Shown in pieces: positions 1-8,456 of a DNA stretch of 32,699 nucleotides (positions are counted from its first letter, which is position 1; each line of letters opens with the position of its first letter). This stretch comes from Planctomycetota bacterium (GTDB taxonomy: Bacteria; Planctomycetota; Planctomycetia; Pirellulales; Pirellulaceae), in contig JAJDEH010000451.1 in NCBI GenBank assembly GCA_029259935.1, forward strand, positions 1 through 32,699. Direction: 5' to 3'. The notes beneath the pieces are model-generated. The model was not told the origin of the DNA, ran no database searches, and was given only the letters and a program-made list of their open reading frames with translations. The position numbers and the translations under genes are program-made.

Positions 1-96
1 AAAAATCCCACGATGAGTGAACAAAAAGCTGAGCGTAGTTCACGCCGCGAAAGCGAGCGGCCGCTCGCCGAACGCGCGCGACCCGGGCTGGCGAAT
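1..96. other. Non-coding edge with a 16-bp perfect palindrome
   Basis: This stretch lies just beyond the premature stop of the truncated kinase. It holds a perfect palindrome, GCGAGCGGCCGCTCGC, at 53-68 inside a GC-rich tract. No continuation of the kinase domain (no HRDLKPxN or DFG) is readable in any minus-strand frame. The sequence may be the end of an inserted or rearranged element whose other side is outside the window; that is inference. Confidence 0.4.
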
Positions 97-759
97 TCAG
101 CCAGAAAAACATTCAGGGTTCGCTTGTTTTGGGACTAGTGCCGAAAGATCCACGCCGTCGACCAGTTCCATCACCAGATAGTGTCTGCCATCGGCCTCGC
201 CGGCGTCGTGAGCGGCAACGATGTTGGGATGGTTTAGCTTGCCGACCGCTTTCATTTCCCGCTCGAAGCGCGTCACGGCACCAGCGTTTTGCATCCGATC
301 GGCCGGCAACACCTTCAGCGCGACGATCTTGTCGAGCTTTTGGTGCAGGGCCTTGTAAACGGTCCCCATTCCGCCCTGCCCGATCTTGGCCAGTAGCTCG
401 TAACCGCCCACGCTTCCCAGCGACTCTTCAATACACTGCGCCTCGTCACTGGCACTCGGCTGGACGCCGATGGCCTCGATCAGCGATAGCACGCTCCGCA
501 GTTCGGGCTCTTCCAGATGTGGATCACGATCTGCCTTGCGAGCGAGCGACGCGACCAGGGTATCCGATGATACGCCCAAGTTGACAATCGTCTCGTCGCA
601 AACGGGGCACTCAGCCAGATGTTGAACGAGCAAATCGGCGGCTTCTTCGGGCAGCTTGCCAACGGCAAAATCATGCAAATCGTTGCGAGATGGGCAAGTG
701 TCGGGCATTTCGCGTTCCAAGAATGTGGGTTGTAAGTGCGTGGCTCCCTTGGACGCCAT
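97..759 (-). pseudogene. Truncated zinc-finger Ser/Thr protein kinase
   Basis: This looks like the N-terminal part of a planctomycete Hanks-type kinase. Residues 20-60 carry a putative zinc-finger/anti-sigma-like segment (H47, C51, C54 in QHLAECPVC). The kinase domain starts near residue 119 with the Gly-rich loop IGQGGMGTVY (126-135), the ATP-binding Lys in VALK (149) and the hinge YLVMELVDG. It then ends abruptly at residue 220 with an unrelated tail and TGA. The catalytic loop (HRDLKPxN), DFG and the whole C-lobe are missing, so it cannot phosphorylate. It lies 94 bp downstream of the ECF sigma gene, in the usual planctomycete ECF-kinase order. Start is uncertain: 759, or the Met at 708, whose MPDTCPSR sequence looks like the family's usual beginning. 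It could be a real pseudogene, a gene broken by an insertion, or an assembly joint. Confidence 0.85.
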
Positions 760-853
760 GTCCGCGGTGTTTCTCCGTCTACCTTCTACATCGCAAGCGC
801 GTTACGCCTGGACGGAAAAAATCCGTAAAGCGTGGTTTGCCCGCAAGATGCGC

Positions 854-1462
854 TCAATCGTCATCAAGCTCTTCCAGCTCGCGCCGCAACCGGCGCAGGA
901 CGCGGTACTTCGCCTGGCGCACGGCTCCCGCCGCCATTCCTAGTTCGGCGGCGACATCCGTCGAGGTTTGCCCGTCGACGGTCGTTCGCCAAAATGCCTG
1001 CCAGTTTTTTTCCTCAAACTCGGTGCGAATCAGCCCCAACGCTTCGCGCACCACCAGCGACCGATCATCGACGGTGTTTTCAGAGGGCTGGTCGGGCAGT
1101 GCGACTTGAGCCAATTGGTGGAGGACTTCCGCGCCGCCCGCGGCTTCGGGTCGCGCGGCCGCGCGCCGGAAATGATCGTTCACCTTGTTGCGCGTGATTC
1201 CGAACAGCCATCCTCGAAATGAGTCGCCTTCGCGCTGACGGCGAAATCCGCCGATGCCCACCGCGACGGCACGGAACACGTCTTGTACGACATCGGCCGT
1301 GTCATCCGTCCTGAGCCCCGCCCGGCGGCACCAACGATACACTAAGGGGCCGTGGATGCGCGTCAGCCTCGACCAAGCGTCCGGATCCTTGTCGCGCAAC
1401 CGACGGATCAAGCTGACCGAAGTCGAACTGCTGGTCTGCGATAAATCGGTTGCCAAGTCCAA
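854..1462 (-). CDS. ECF-family RNA polymerase sigma factor
   Basis: A 202-residue sigma-70-type ECF factor. Region 2 spans about residues 35-100 (GPLVYRWCRRAGL, DVVQDVFRAV, FRGWLFGITRNKVNDHFRR), the part that binds core polymerase and the -10 element. Region 4 spans about 135-195 with a helix-turn-helix (TSTDVAAELGMAAGAVRQAKYR) for -35 recognition. There is no transmembrane anti-sigma next to it. Instead a zinc-finger kinase gene follows, so in this phylum control probably runs through the kinase, which is broken here. The start is a TTG with GGGAG only 1-2 nt upstream, which is closer than usual; the N-terminus before SVSLIRRLRDKDPDAW is therefore less certain. The family assignment is very secure. 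Confidence 0.95.
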   Translation of the reverse strand: MDLATDLSQTSSSTSVSLIRRLRDKDPDAWSRLTRIHGPLVYRWCRRAGLRTDDTADVVQDVFRAVAVGIGGFRRQREGDSFRGWLFGITRNKVNDHFRRAAARPEAAGGAEVLHQLAQVALPDQPSENTVDDRSLVVREALGLIRTEFEEKNWQAFWRTTVDGQTSTDVAAELGMAAGAVRQAKYRVLRRLRRELEELDDD

Positions 1463-1915
1463 ACTCCCGTGCGGGCTAGAAGAAAAGTTGCCTGGCTCGG
1501 GGATGAACCGAACACCCGCACTATAATAATCTAGGCGAACCGCGCACGGTTTGCACCATTAGACGCGCGAGAAACGGTTGATTTCTTGGGGAACCTTGGG
1601 CTCGGCACCATTCGAAGCCGCCTTGCAGCCCAATCGCACGGTGGATGATTTTTGTAAAATGCAGGAATCAACACACTCGGAGAGCGATTCGGAGAGCCAT
1701 CCCGTGTCCGGACATTTTCCTATTTGCTTTCGATTCCCGCTTATATCGGCGCGTCGAATCAACCGCCCAACTCCCTTTTGGCAAGGGGCGGAACGAAGAT
1801 GTTTCTGCTAGAAATTATCTAGAAAAATTCGCGCGCTGCACGCATTCTTTTTGGCGCATACTATCGGCTACCCCAAGGCACGCCCTGACCGACCCCACCA
1901 TCAGGATTCTCTAGC
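1463..1915. other. Intergenic region between divergent genes
   Basis: About 450 bp between the minus-strand sigma gene and the plus-strand DUF4838 gene. It must hold both promoters. The AT-rich tract ACTATAATAATCT at about 1518-1530 stands out against GC-rich surroundings and could hold a -10 element for either direction. A degenerate copy of the CCCTTTTGGCAAGGGG repeat lies at 1773-1788. The short open frames on both strands have no recognisable similarity or composition of a protein, and I see no RNA gene. Confidence 0.5.
1773..1788. repeat. Degenerate copy of the CCTTGGCAAGG palindromic repeat
   Basis: CCCTTTTGGCAAGGGG is a short imperfect palindrome related to the copies at 9621-9655 and 17783-17873. 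This one lacks the AGAGGGGGTC flank of the other copies, so it may be a relic or a chance match. Confidence 0.4.
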
Positions 1916-4417
1916 ATGCACCAACCCAGGATTTTGCTGGCCAGCTTGTTGCTAGGTATTTTACACCTAGCGCCGTTAAGCGCGGACGAGCCCCGCGACC
2001 CACAACATAGTGGCCTGCATGCCCTCAAGGATCAGCCCGCGCTGGCGCTGATTGGCAACGATGTTGAAGCCGCGCCCATTCTCTATCCGGTCAAGGCCGC
2101 TCCCCAAGAGCGGCAAGCGGCCGAGCAATTAGCGGTGTACTTGTCGCGCATCAGCGGCGGAGAGTTTAGCGCTGCCCAAGCCCCCGAAGGACTGCCCGAG
2201 CGTGCCGTCCTTGTTGGAGCTTTCGAACCGCCCGCCGGCAATGTTTCGCGGGAGGGGTTTGTGATTCGCATGTCGGGACAGCGGCTGTATCTTTACGGCG
2301 GCTCGCCGAGAGCGACTTTGTATGCCGCCTTCTGCTTGTTGGAGGAACAACTCGGCTGCCGCTGGTGGTCTTACAACGAAGAAAATGTACCCCGTACGGC
2401 GGCGATTACGGTCGTGGCACAGGATACGCACATCGAACCGGCTTTTCGTATTCACGACCTGTTCAATCGAGAAGGGCAAACTGGCGAGAATTTTTTCGCA
2501 TATAAACGCCGAGGCAAAAGCGGCACCAGTTTCACGGCGGTTCACAATCTGTGTCCCATGCTGAAGCCGCATGCCGAACAACATCCCGAGTTTCTTCCCG
2601 TCGACAAAGATGGCGAGCGGAAGTTCAACAACATCCACATGAACTACACCGCCGCGGGAATGCCGGAAGTCGTGGCCCGGCATCTAGGCGACCAAGTCGT
2701 CCGTCGCAAAAACAACCTGCACGATTTCTTCTACTTCGCGGGCATGGGGGATTGGTACGGCGGGATGGATTTCTCGCCCGAATCCCGTCGCGTCTACGAA
2801 CAGGAAACGTGGACCGATCCCGACGGCCGCAAGAAGCCCGGTTATTGCGCGACTGTATTGCGGATGGTCAATCGGGCGGCGGAACTTTTGGAAAAAGAGC
2901 ATCCTGGCGTGACGGTCGGTACGCATGCCTACATGAGCTTGGAAGCCCCGCCGGCAATTACCCGGCCCCGCGACAACGTTATCGTGGAAATTCCGCGACT
3001 TAGGCACGATACTGTGCGCAGCATTCTTGAATCGGAGAAGAACCAGAGCTTTCGGCGTAACCTCGACCGCTGGTGCGAACTGGCGCCGGGCCGAATTTAC
3101 ATTTGGGAATATGGCACCAACTTCAACAACTTCATCAAGCCGTTTCCCTGCCTGCGGTCGCTCGCCGCCAACATCAAGTACTATCACCAAGTCGGCGTGA
3201 ACGGTGTGCGGATTCAAGGCAACTATGTTTCGCACGGCGGCGATTTGGTGGTGCTAAAGAACTACGTGTGGGGAAAGCTGCTGTGGGATCCGACGCGCGA
3301 CGTCGACCAACTTGTCCAGGAATTCTGCACGGGTTACTACGGTCCCGCCGCCGAGGAATTGATAGCGTACGTCAATTTGCTCGAAGGCTCGGTCCGTGGC
3401 GAGACGCCGGTTTCGGCGGACGAATTTGAAAAGAATTTTGAAAAGTGGCTGCGGCCCGAGATCGTTCAGCAAGCCGAAGTACTCTTTGCTCGGGCACTCA
3501 AGAAGACCAGCGGACAGACGCACGGCGATTATCAGCGGCGCGTCAAGGAAGCCCAAGCCGGACTGGAAGCGTTTCATCTCTGGAATCCCGGCGAATTGCG
3601 GGAACAGGGCGAGCGACTGATTCGCGCCGATCTGGACGAAGACAGCTTGCCCCGCGCGCGGGCGCTCATTGAGAACTGTCGCCGTGCCAGTCCGCGCGAA
3701 TGGGGTGACGGGCGCGCTTATCGACTTGGCCTGCTTACGATGCACGGCGGACCGTTGCCGACCCTGAAGGCGGGCTCGCTGGCCGTGAAGGTCGCCCCTT
3801 TGCAAGACGGACGGATTCGCACCGTGATGCTCGATGATGCGATCGCAATCGATGAAAGCCGACATGTACTCAACCCCGGATCACGATTGTATGAACTGAC
3901 CGGACGAGAGGGGAACCGCGTGGAAATGCGGGCCGAACTGGGAATCGCTCATTGGGGGTCAAGCACGAAGCAAATCGCCGACCGCACGGTGGAACTGGCC
4001 GCCGGCGACACAATCGTCAGCACGGGGTCGATCACGCTGGCCTCTGGTTCACGGCAAACCACCAACGAGCCGGCCGTCCAATCCGTTTATCACTGTGGCG
4101 ACCAACCTGGCAAGGTTGTCGTCGAGTATCAGAACAAGGCATCCCAGTGGATTGTGGCCAAGGTGGATGCGGTGAAGCGAGAATATGAAATCCCTCAAGC
4201 CGCTGAACTGCGGATCACGCGCAAGGACCGCCGGATCGTCGTTCGCGACAGCTATGAATCAGCCAACCGTTCGGTCGCCGTCGTTGAATACTTGCCGCCG
4301 GACAAAAATCAGTTGGGACAAGTGCGCATTACCGTGTCCCCGGGGAAGATCACCGTTGCCGCCGATCAACCGACAACTTATGTCAAACGTACCCTGCGAG
4401 TTTCACCGCTTGAGTGA
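1916..4417 (+). CDS. Exported DUF4838 protein (GH67 N-domain-like)
   Basis: An 833-residue secreted protein. Residues 1-24 are a signal peptide ending near LSA-DEP. About residues 55-165 resemble the alpha-glucuronidase (GH67) N-terminal domain that precedes DUF4838 (APQERQAAEQLAVYLSRISG, then LGCRWWS). The DUF4838 core follows at about 205-480, with the HNLCPML, HPEFLPVDKDG and CATVLRMVNRAAELL segments and GKLLWDPTRDVDQLVQEFC at its end. The rest is a C-terminal all-beta-looking region without a recognised domain. The family occurs in polysaccharide-degrading bacteria and is thought to act on glycans; no activity can be read from the sequence. It is the first gene of a four-gene run, and the next gene encodes a second DUF4838 protein. 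AGGA lies 9 nt before the ATG. Confidence 0.93.
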   Translation: MHQPRILLASLLLGILHLAPLSADEPRDPQHSGLHALKDQPALALIGNDVEAAPILYPVKAAPQERQAAEQLAVYLSRISGGEFSAAQAPEGLPERAVLVGAFEPPAGNVSREGFVIRMSGQRLYLYGGSPRATLYAAFCLLEEQLGCRWWSYNEENVPRTAAITVVAQDTHIEPAFRIHDLFNREGQTGENFFAYKRRGKSGTSFTAVHNLCPMLKPHAEQHPEFLPVDKDGERKFNNIHMNYTAAGMPEVVARHLGDQVVRRKNNLHDFFYFAGMGDWYGGMDFSPESRRVYEQETWTDPDGRKKPGYCATVLRMVNRAAELLEKEHPGVTVGTHAYMSLEAPPAITRPRDNVIVEIPRLRHDTVRSILESEKNQSFRRNLDRWCELAPGRIYIWEYGTNFNNFIKPFPCLRSLAANIKYYHQVGVNGVRIQGNYVSHGGDLVVLKNYVWGKLLWDPTRDVDQLVQEFCTGYYGPAAEELIAYVNLLEGSVRGETPVSADEFEKNFEKWLRPEIVQQAEVLFARALKKTSGQTHGDYQRRVKEAQAGLEAFHLWNPGELREQGERLIRADLDEDSLPRARALIENCRRASPREWGDGRAYRLGLLTMHGGPLPTLKAGSLAVKVAPLQDGRIRTVMLDDAIAIDESRHVLNPGSRLYELTGREGNRVEMRAELGIAHWGSSTKQIADRTVELAAGDTIVSTGSITLASGSRQTTNEPAVQSVYHCGDQPGKVVVEYQNKASQWIVAKVDAVKREYEIPQAAELRITRKDRRIVVRDSYESANRSVAVVEYLPPDKNQLGQVRITVSPGKITVAADQPTTYVKRTLRVSPLE

Positions 4418-4451
4418 TTTGGCCCTAGCCAGGAAAGTCGAGAATATCACG

Positions 4452-4520
4452 ATGCGTTTGGTGAGCCCTTGCGTTGCTGTTCTGGCCGTGCTGGTATTGT
4501 TCGAGGAATGGAGCAACTGA
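4452..4520 (+). other. 22-codon mini-ORF coupled to the next start (TGATG)
   Basis: The frame MRLVSPCVAVLAVLVLFEEW continues to SN and stops at TGA 4518-4520, whose last base is the A of the ATG of the downstream DUF4838 gene. It encodes a hydrophobic peptide and contains the GGAG ribosome-binding site of the next gene. It could be a translated leader that couples translation, a relic of a signal peptide, or chance. No similarity to a known protein is recognised. Confidence 0.3.
4510..4513 (+). promoter_or_regulatory. Ribosome binding site fixing the start at 4520
   Basis: GGAG sits 6 nt before ATG 4520. This favours 4520 over the upstream in-frame starts at 4469 and 4508, which would put an odd Cys/Arg-rich stretch in front of the signal peptide. 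Confidence 0.6.
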
Positions 4521-6916
4521 TGATGAAGACAACGATGCGATTTCAAATACTTTCACTTTTCATGCTTGCCTGTTTGGCGTCGAAAATTAGCGCCGCGCAA
4601 CCGTCGGAAGCGCCGGACCTAACCCCGGTCACCCTCCACAAACAACCGGCTCATGCGCCGGTCGCGTTGGTGAAAGATGGCAAACCGCGGGCTTCGATTG
4701 TCGTCATGAACAAGGCGGCTGGCGCGAACCTCCTGCAGTCATTCATCCGGCAAACAACGGGTGCCGAACTGCCGATCATTCAGAACAAGATCAGCAAGCC
4801 GGCGATCATTTTGGGCGATTGCCGGGAAGCTGCCGCGCTGGGACTGGACAGCGGCAAGATGCCGCCGGAAGGGTTCGCGATCAAAACAACGGCCGACGCG
4901 ATTCACATCGTGGGGCGCAACGATGGCCGCGACGCCAACGGACAAGTATGGGGTGTCATCGAATTCTTGGAACGCTTTGTTGGCGTACGTTGGTATTTTC
5001 CGCCAGCAACTGAAAAGGGTCCGCAAATCGGCCAGTCGGTGCTCGCGATGCGAGATCTGGCCGTGCCGCCCGTGTGGCTGGAAGATGCGCCGGCTTTCCG
5101 CATGCGCGTGATGTGGCCGCCGATGTCGCAGCCCTGGCAAGGCAAGGGAATCAACTTGACGGGCGTGCAGCGTTTTTTGCGGTCGGGCAATTCGTGGCCG
5201 ATACAGCTCAAGGTTCATCAGCCCAATTGGCTTGCCTACGAGAACCTCAAGAAGAACCGCCCCGGAGTTTTTCAGCAACGCAAGGATGGCAGCCGCCAGC
5301 ATGAAGTACTCTGTTACGGCCATCCTCAGACAGTCGAAACGTACCTGGAGGGAATACAAAACTTCGTCGATGGCAAAAAGCCGCTCTATGCGCCGATTGC
5401 GGACAAGGCGATTACGGTGTCACCTTATGATGTCGAGTTGGCCTGCTATTGCGAGCATTGCCAGAAGTTGTGGGACGACAAGGGCGGGCAATATGGCGGC
5501 GCATCAAAAGTGATGGCGACATTCGTCGACAAACTAGCCCGTGAAGTTCAGCGCCGGTGGTCCGATGAAGGATTCACCGTCGTCTATTTGCCGTATCTTA
5601 ATTACACGACCGCGCCGAAAGGCTTTCGCTTTCCCGGCAACGTCGAGATTCAATTGGCAGGCATGCCCGGCTTGGCCGCCTACAAAGAACCGGCCATTCG
5701 CGACTCGGAACAAGCCAACATCGATCGCTGGATCGCGACGTCGGGGCGGCCGATTCAGAATTGGCATTACAGTGCTTGGCCCGCTCACAAAACGAAAGCC
5801 GCTTTTCAGTATCCCCACGTGGCGAAAGATTTCTATCTGCGAAATCGTGGCAAAACGATCGGCTCGTTTATTAACGGCACGCACAACCACTGGCCCCGGC
5901 AGCACATTAGTTTGTATTGCTGGCTGAAGGTGCTGTGGAATCCCGAGTTTGATGTGGACGCGGCGGTCGACGAGTTTGCTCGCCGTATGTTCGGGCCTGC
6001 CGAAACAACCATGCGCGAATTGTTGGCTTTGCAAGTCGATCGCTGGGAGCAAGGCCGCTGGCCCGGCGGGCGGTTCTCGCCCAAGGGAATTTACGAAGTG
6101 AGCTTTCCGCCAGAGACTATCGCGAAAATGAAAGCGCTGGCTGACAAGGCCCGCGAGCAGGCCAAGGCCGACGCACTGACGATGGCTCGCGTCGACTACT
6201 GCCTTTCCGCCTTTGATGAATTCTTCAAGGAAGCGGCCACCATGTCCGGCCAGGGGCTGAAACCGCTAGTGGCGCAAAAGGTCGGCGAGACACCGGCGAT
6301 CGACGGCAAACTGGACGATTCCCAGTGGCAACGAGCGGCTGCCAATTCCTTTGTCCAAGCGACCGGCAAGGACAAAGGCAAGCCGGCCCGTTATCCGACC
6401 ACCGCCCAAGCCGTGTGGACGTTGGAAGGCATCACATTCGGATTCTTGCTGCGCGAGCCGACACCGCATCTGCTGGAAACCGACAACGGCGGGCACGACA
6501 ATGGGCAAATGTGGTGGGACGACAATGTCGAACTGTTTTTGGATGTGACTGGTAAGAGCGAAGGCGAGTTCTATCAGTTCATCGTCAATCCCGAGACCAA
6601 CCTTTGGGACTCGAAAATGAAAGACACCACTTGGGAATGCAAGGGCCTTCAAGCAGCGGCCCATCGCGGCAAGGATTTCTGGAGCCTGGAAGTCTATCTG
6701 CCTTACGATGCGTTTCCCGACGTTAGTCGCCCCGGCTCGGGAACCGACACCGCGTGGACCGGCAATTTCACCCGCCACCGAGTCGCCGACAACGGTTTGA
6801 AGTCGAAAAAGCCCAAGCAAGAAGGCAGCGTTCGCGAATACCAACGCATGAACACCACCGGCGCGGCCACCAGCGACAACTTGGCCGACTTTGCCGAAAT
6901 TCGATTCATTGAGTAA
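4520..6916 (+). CDS. Exported DUF4838 protein with C-terminal CBM9-like domain
   Basis: About 798 residues from ATG 4520, starting with a clean signal peptide (MMKTTMRFQILSLFMLACL, cleavage near ISA-AQ). A GH67-like N-domain comes first (NLLQSFIRQTTGAELPI, WGVIEFLERFVGVRWYFP). DUF4838 follows at about 190-460 (YAPIADKAITVSPYD, CYCEHCQKLW, HNHWPRQHISLYCWLKVLW). The last 200 residues look like a family-9 carbohydrate-binding/esterase-associated domain (PAIDGKLDDSQWQRA, WWDDNVELFLD, WSLEVYLPYDAF). It is thus a paralogue of the preceding gene with an added binding module. The 102-nt gap and same strand indicate one operon. The likely role is glycan binding or processing outside the cytoplasm; the substrate is unknown. 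Confidence 0.93.
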   Translation: MMKTTMRFQILSLFMLACLASKISAAQPSEAPDLTPVTLHKQPAHAPVALVKDGKPRASIVVMNKAAGANLLQSFIRQTTGAELPIIQNKISKPAIILGDCREAAALGLDSGKMPPEGFAIKTTADAIHIVGRNDGRDANGQVWGVIEFLERFVGVRWYFPPATEKGPQIGQSVLAMRDLAVPPVWLEDAPAFRMRVMWPPMSQPWQGKGINLTGVQRFLRSGNSWPIQLKVHQPNWLAYENLKKNRPGVFQQRKDGSRQHEVLCYGHPQTVETYLEGIQNFVDGKKPLYAPIADKAITVSPYDVELACYCEHCQKLWDDKGGQYGGASKVMATFVDKLAREVQRRWSDEGFTVVYLPYLNYTTAPKGFRFPGNVEIQLAGMPGLAAYKEPAIRDSEQANIDRWIATSGRPIQNWHYSAWPAHKTKAAFQYPHVAKDFYLRNRGKTIGSFINGTHNHWPRQHISLYCWLKVLWNPEFDVDAAVDEFARRMFGPAETTMRELLALQVDRWEQGRWPGGRFSPKGIYEVSFPPETIAKMKALADKAREQAKADALTMARVDYCLSAFDEFFKEAATMSGQGLKPLVAQKVGETPAIDGKLDDSQWQRAAANSFVQATGKDKGKPARYPTTAQAVWTLEGITFGFLLREPTPHLLETDNGGHDNGQMWWDDNVELFLDVTGKSEGEFYQFIVNPETNLWDSKMKDTTWECKGLQAAAHRGKDFWSLEVYLPYDAFPDVSRPGSGTDTAWTGNFTRHRVADNGLKSKKPKQEGSVREYQRMNTTGAATSDNLADFAEIRFIE

Positions 6917-6959
6917 AACAGCGGTAGAACGAGGACACTTACACCATGGAGTATTCACG

Positions 6960-8396
6960 ATGAAAAGACGCGATTTTGTGAAGTCGGGAGTGGCCGCGAC
7001 CGCAAGTCTCGCCCTGCATCGCGCCGCCGGCGCCGCGCACGAACATTCTCCAGCCTGCGGACTCACCTACGCGACGCCCGCCGACGCCATGAAGGCTCCT
7101 CGCGAAACCCTGGCTTATGTTCCGGCGATTTACGTGGGCACCAATTCCAAAAAACACCCGGATTACATGGCGACCGTCGATGTCGATCCGCATTCCAAAA
7201 CCTATGGACAAGTTGTCCACCGAGCGGAAATGCCGACCCCGGGCGACGAATTGCATCACTTTGGTTGGAATGCCTGCAGCAGTTGTCACGGCGACGACCA
7301 CCATCATCGCCGCTTCCTCGTCGTGCCGGGTCTCGGCTCGTCGAATATCCACATCCTCGACGCCAAGGATCCTCGGAAGCCCAAGTTGATTAAGACGATC
7401 AGCGCCGAGTCGATCGCCAAGAAGACCAGCCTGACGATGCCGCATACCGTGCATTGCCTGGCCGACGGAACGATCATGATCTCGATGTTGGGCGATACCA
7501 GGGGAAACGGCCCCGGCGGTTTTCTGCTGCTGAACGACAAGTTCGAGATCACCGGCCGCTGGGAAAAGAATGCCGAGGGAATGAAATTCAATTACGACTA
7601 TTGGTATCAACCGCGACACAATGTGATGATCAGCAGCGAATGGGGCGCGCCGAACACCGTGCGCCCCGGCTTCAATCTTGATGACGTTAAAGCCGGCAAG
7701 TACGGAACGCGGCTACATTTTTGGGACTGGGAAAAACGCAGCATCCAGCAGACGATCGATCTGGGCAAGGACGGCCTGATTCCGCTGGAGTGCCGATTCC
7801 ATCACAACCCCGACAGCACGCACGGATTCGTGGGCGCGGCGCTCTCCAGCAATGTGTGGCACTATTTCAACAAGGACGACCGCTGGCAGGCCGAGAAAAT
7901 CATTCAAGTGGACCCGGTCGAAACCGAGGGCTGGCCGTTCCCCGTTCCGGGGCTGATCACCGACATCGTGCTTTCGATGGACGACCGCTTCTTGTACTTT
8001 TCCAACTGGCTGCACGGAGACATCCGGCAGTATGACGTCAGCGATCCCTCCAAACCGAAACTGACGGGCCAAGTCTGGCTGGGTGGAGTAATCGGCAAAG
8101 AGCCGGCGGCCTGGGCCGAGAAACTTGTCGGCGCGCCTCAAATGTTACAGCTCAGCCTGGACGGCAAACGGCTGTACGTGACCAGTTCTCTCTTCAGCAG
8201 TTGGGACAACCAGTTCTATCCCGACATCGCCAAGAAGGGTTCATACTTGCTGCAACTAGATTGCGACACGGAAAAGGGCGGACTGAAGCTTAATGAAGAG
8301 CTGTTCGTCGATTTCGGCAAGGAACCCCACGGTCCGGCCCGGGCGCACGAAATTCGTTTCCCCAACGGCGACAGCACGTCGGACATTTGGACCTAG
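6960..8396 (+). CDS. Tat-exported SELENBP1-family protein, probable methanethiol oxidase
   Basis: A 478-residue full-length homologue of the SBP56/SELENBP1 family, whose studied members oxidise methanethiol to formaldehyde, hydrogen sulfide and hydrogen peroxide. Conserved family blocks run through the whole protein: CGLTYATPADAMKAPRE, DELHHFGWNACSSCHGD with C106 and C109 (the Cys pair of the family), YDYWYQPRHNVMISSEWGAP, LIPLECRFHHNPD, DRFLYFSNWLHGDIRQYD, PQMLQLSLDGKRLYVTSSL, and the C-terminal SDIWT. The N-terminus MKRRDFVKSGVAATASL is a twin-arginine signal, so the folded, metal-loaded enzyme is probably periplasmic, as in known bacterial examples. GGAG lies 8 nt before ATG 6960. It is 43 nt after the second DUF4838 gene and thus probably in the same operon. 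Why a C1-sulfur enzyme sits with glycan proteins is unclear. Confidence 0.94.
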   Translation: MKRRDFVKSGVAATASLALHRAAGAAHEHSPACGLTYATPADAMKAPRETLAYVPAIYVGTNSKKHPDYMATVDVDPHSKTYGQVVHRAEMPTPGDELHHFGWNACSSCHGDDHHHRRFLVVPGLGSSNIHILDAKDPRKPKLIKTISAESIAKKTSLTMPHTVHCLADGTIMISMLGDTRGNGPGGFLLLNDKFEITGRWEKNAEGMKFNYDYWYQPRHNVMISSEWGAPNTVRPGFNLDDVKAGKYGTRLHFWDWEKRSIQQTIDLGKDGLIPLECRFHHNPDSTHGFVGAALSSNVWHYFNKDDRWQAEKIIQVDPVETEGWPFPVPGLITDIVLSMDDRFLYFSNWLHGDIRQYDVSDPSKPKLTGQVWLGGVIGKEPAAWAEKLVGAPQMLQLSLDGKRLYVTSSLFSSWDNQFYPDIAKKGSYLLQLDCDTEKGGLKLNEELFVDFGKEPHGPARAHEIRFPNGDSTSDIWT

Positions 8397-8456
8397 TCTC
8401 CGTCCGAATTCAGTTGGCAGCCGCGTGCAAGGCCACCAATCTTGGGGAAAGCGTTG

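Noticed and set aside
53..68. Palindrome as a recombination or origin site
   Set aside because: A single 16-bp GC palindrome at the window edge is not enough to name a function.
1559..1914. Open frames on both strands before the first DUF4838 gene
   Set aside because: They overlap each other, lack ribosome-binding sites and have no protein-like pattern.
6946..6963. Five-codon frame (MEYSR) overlapping the methanethiol-oxidase start by ATGA
   Set aside because: Too short to claim; the GGAG inside it is simply the ribosome-binding site of the next gene.
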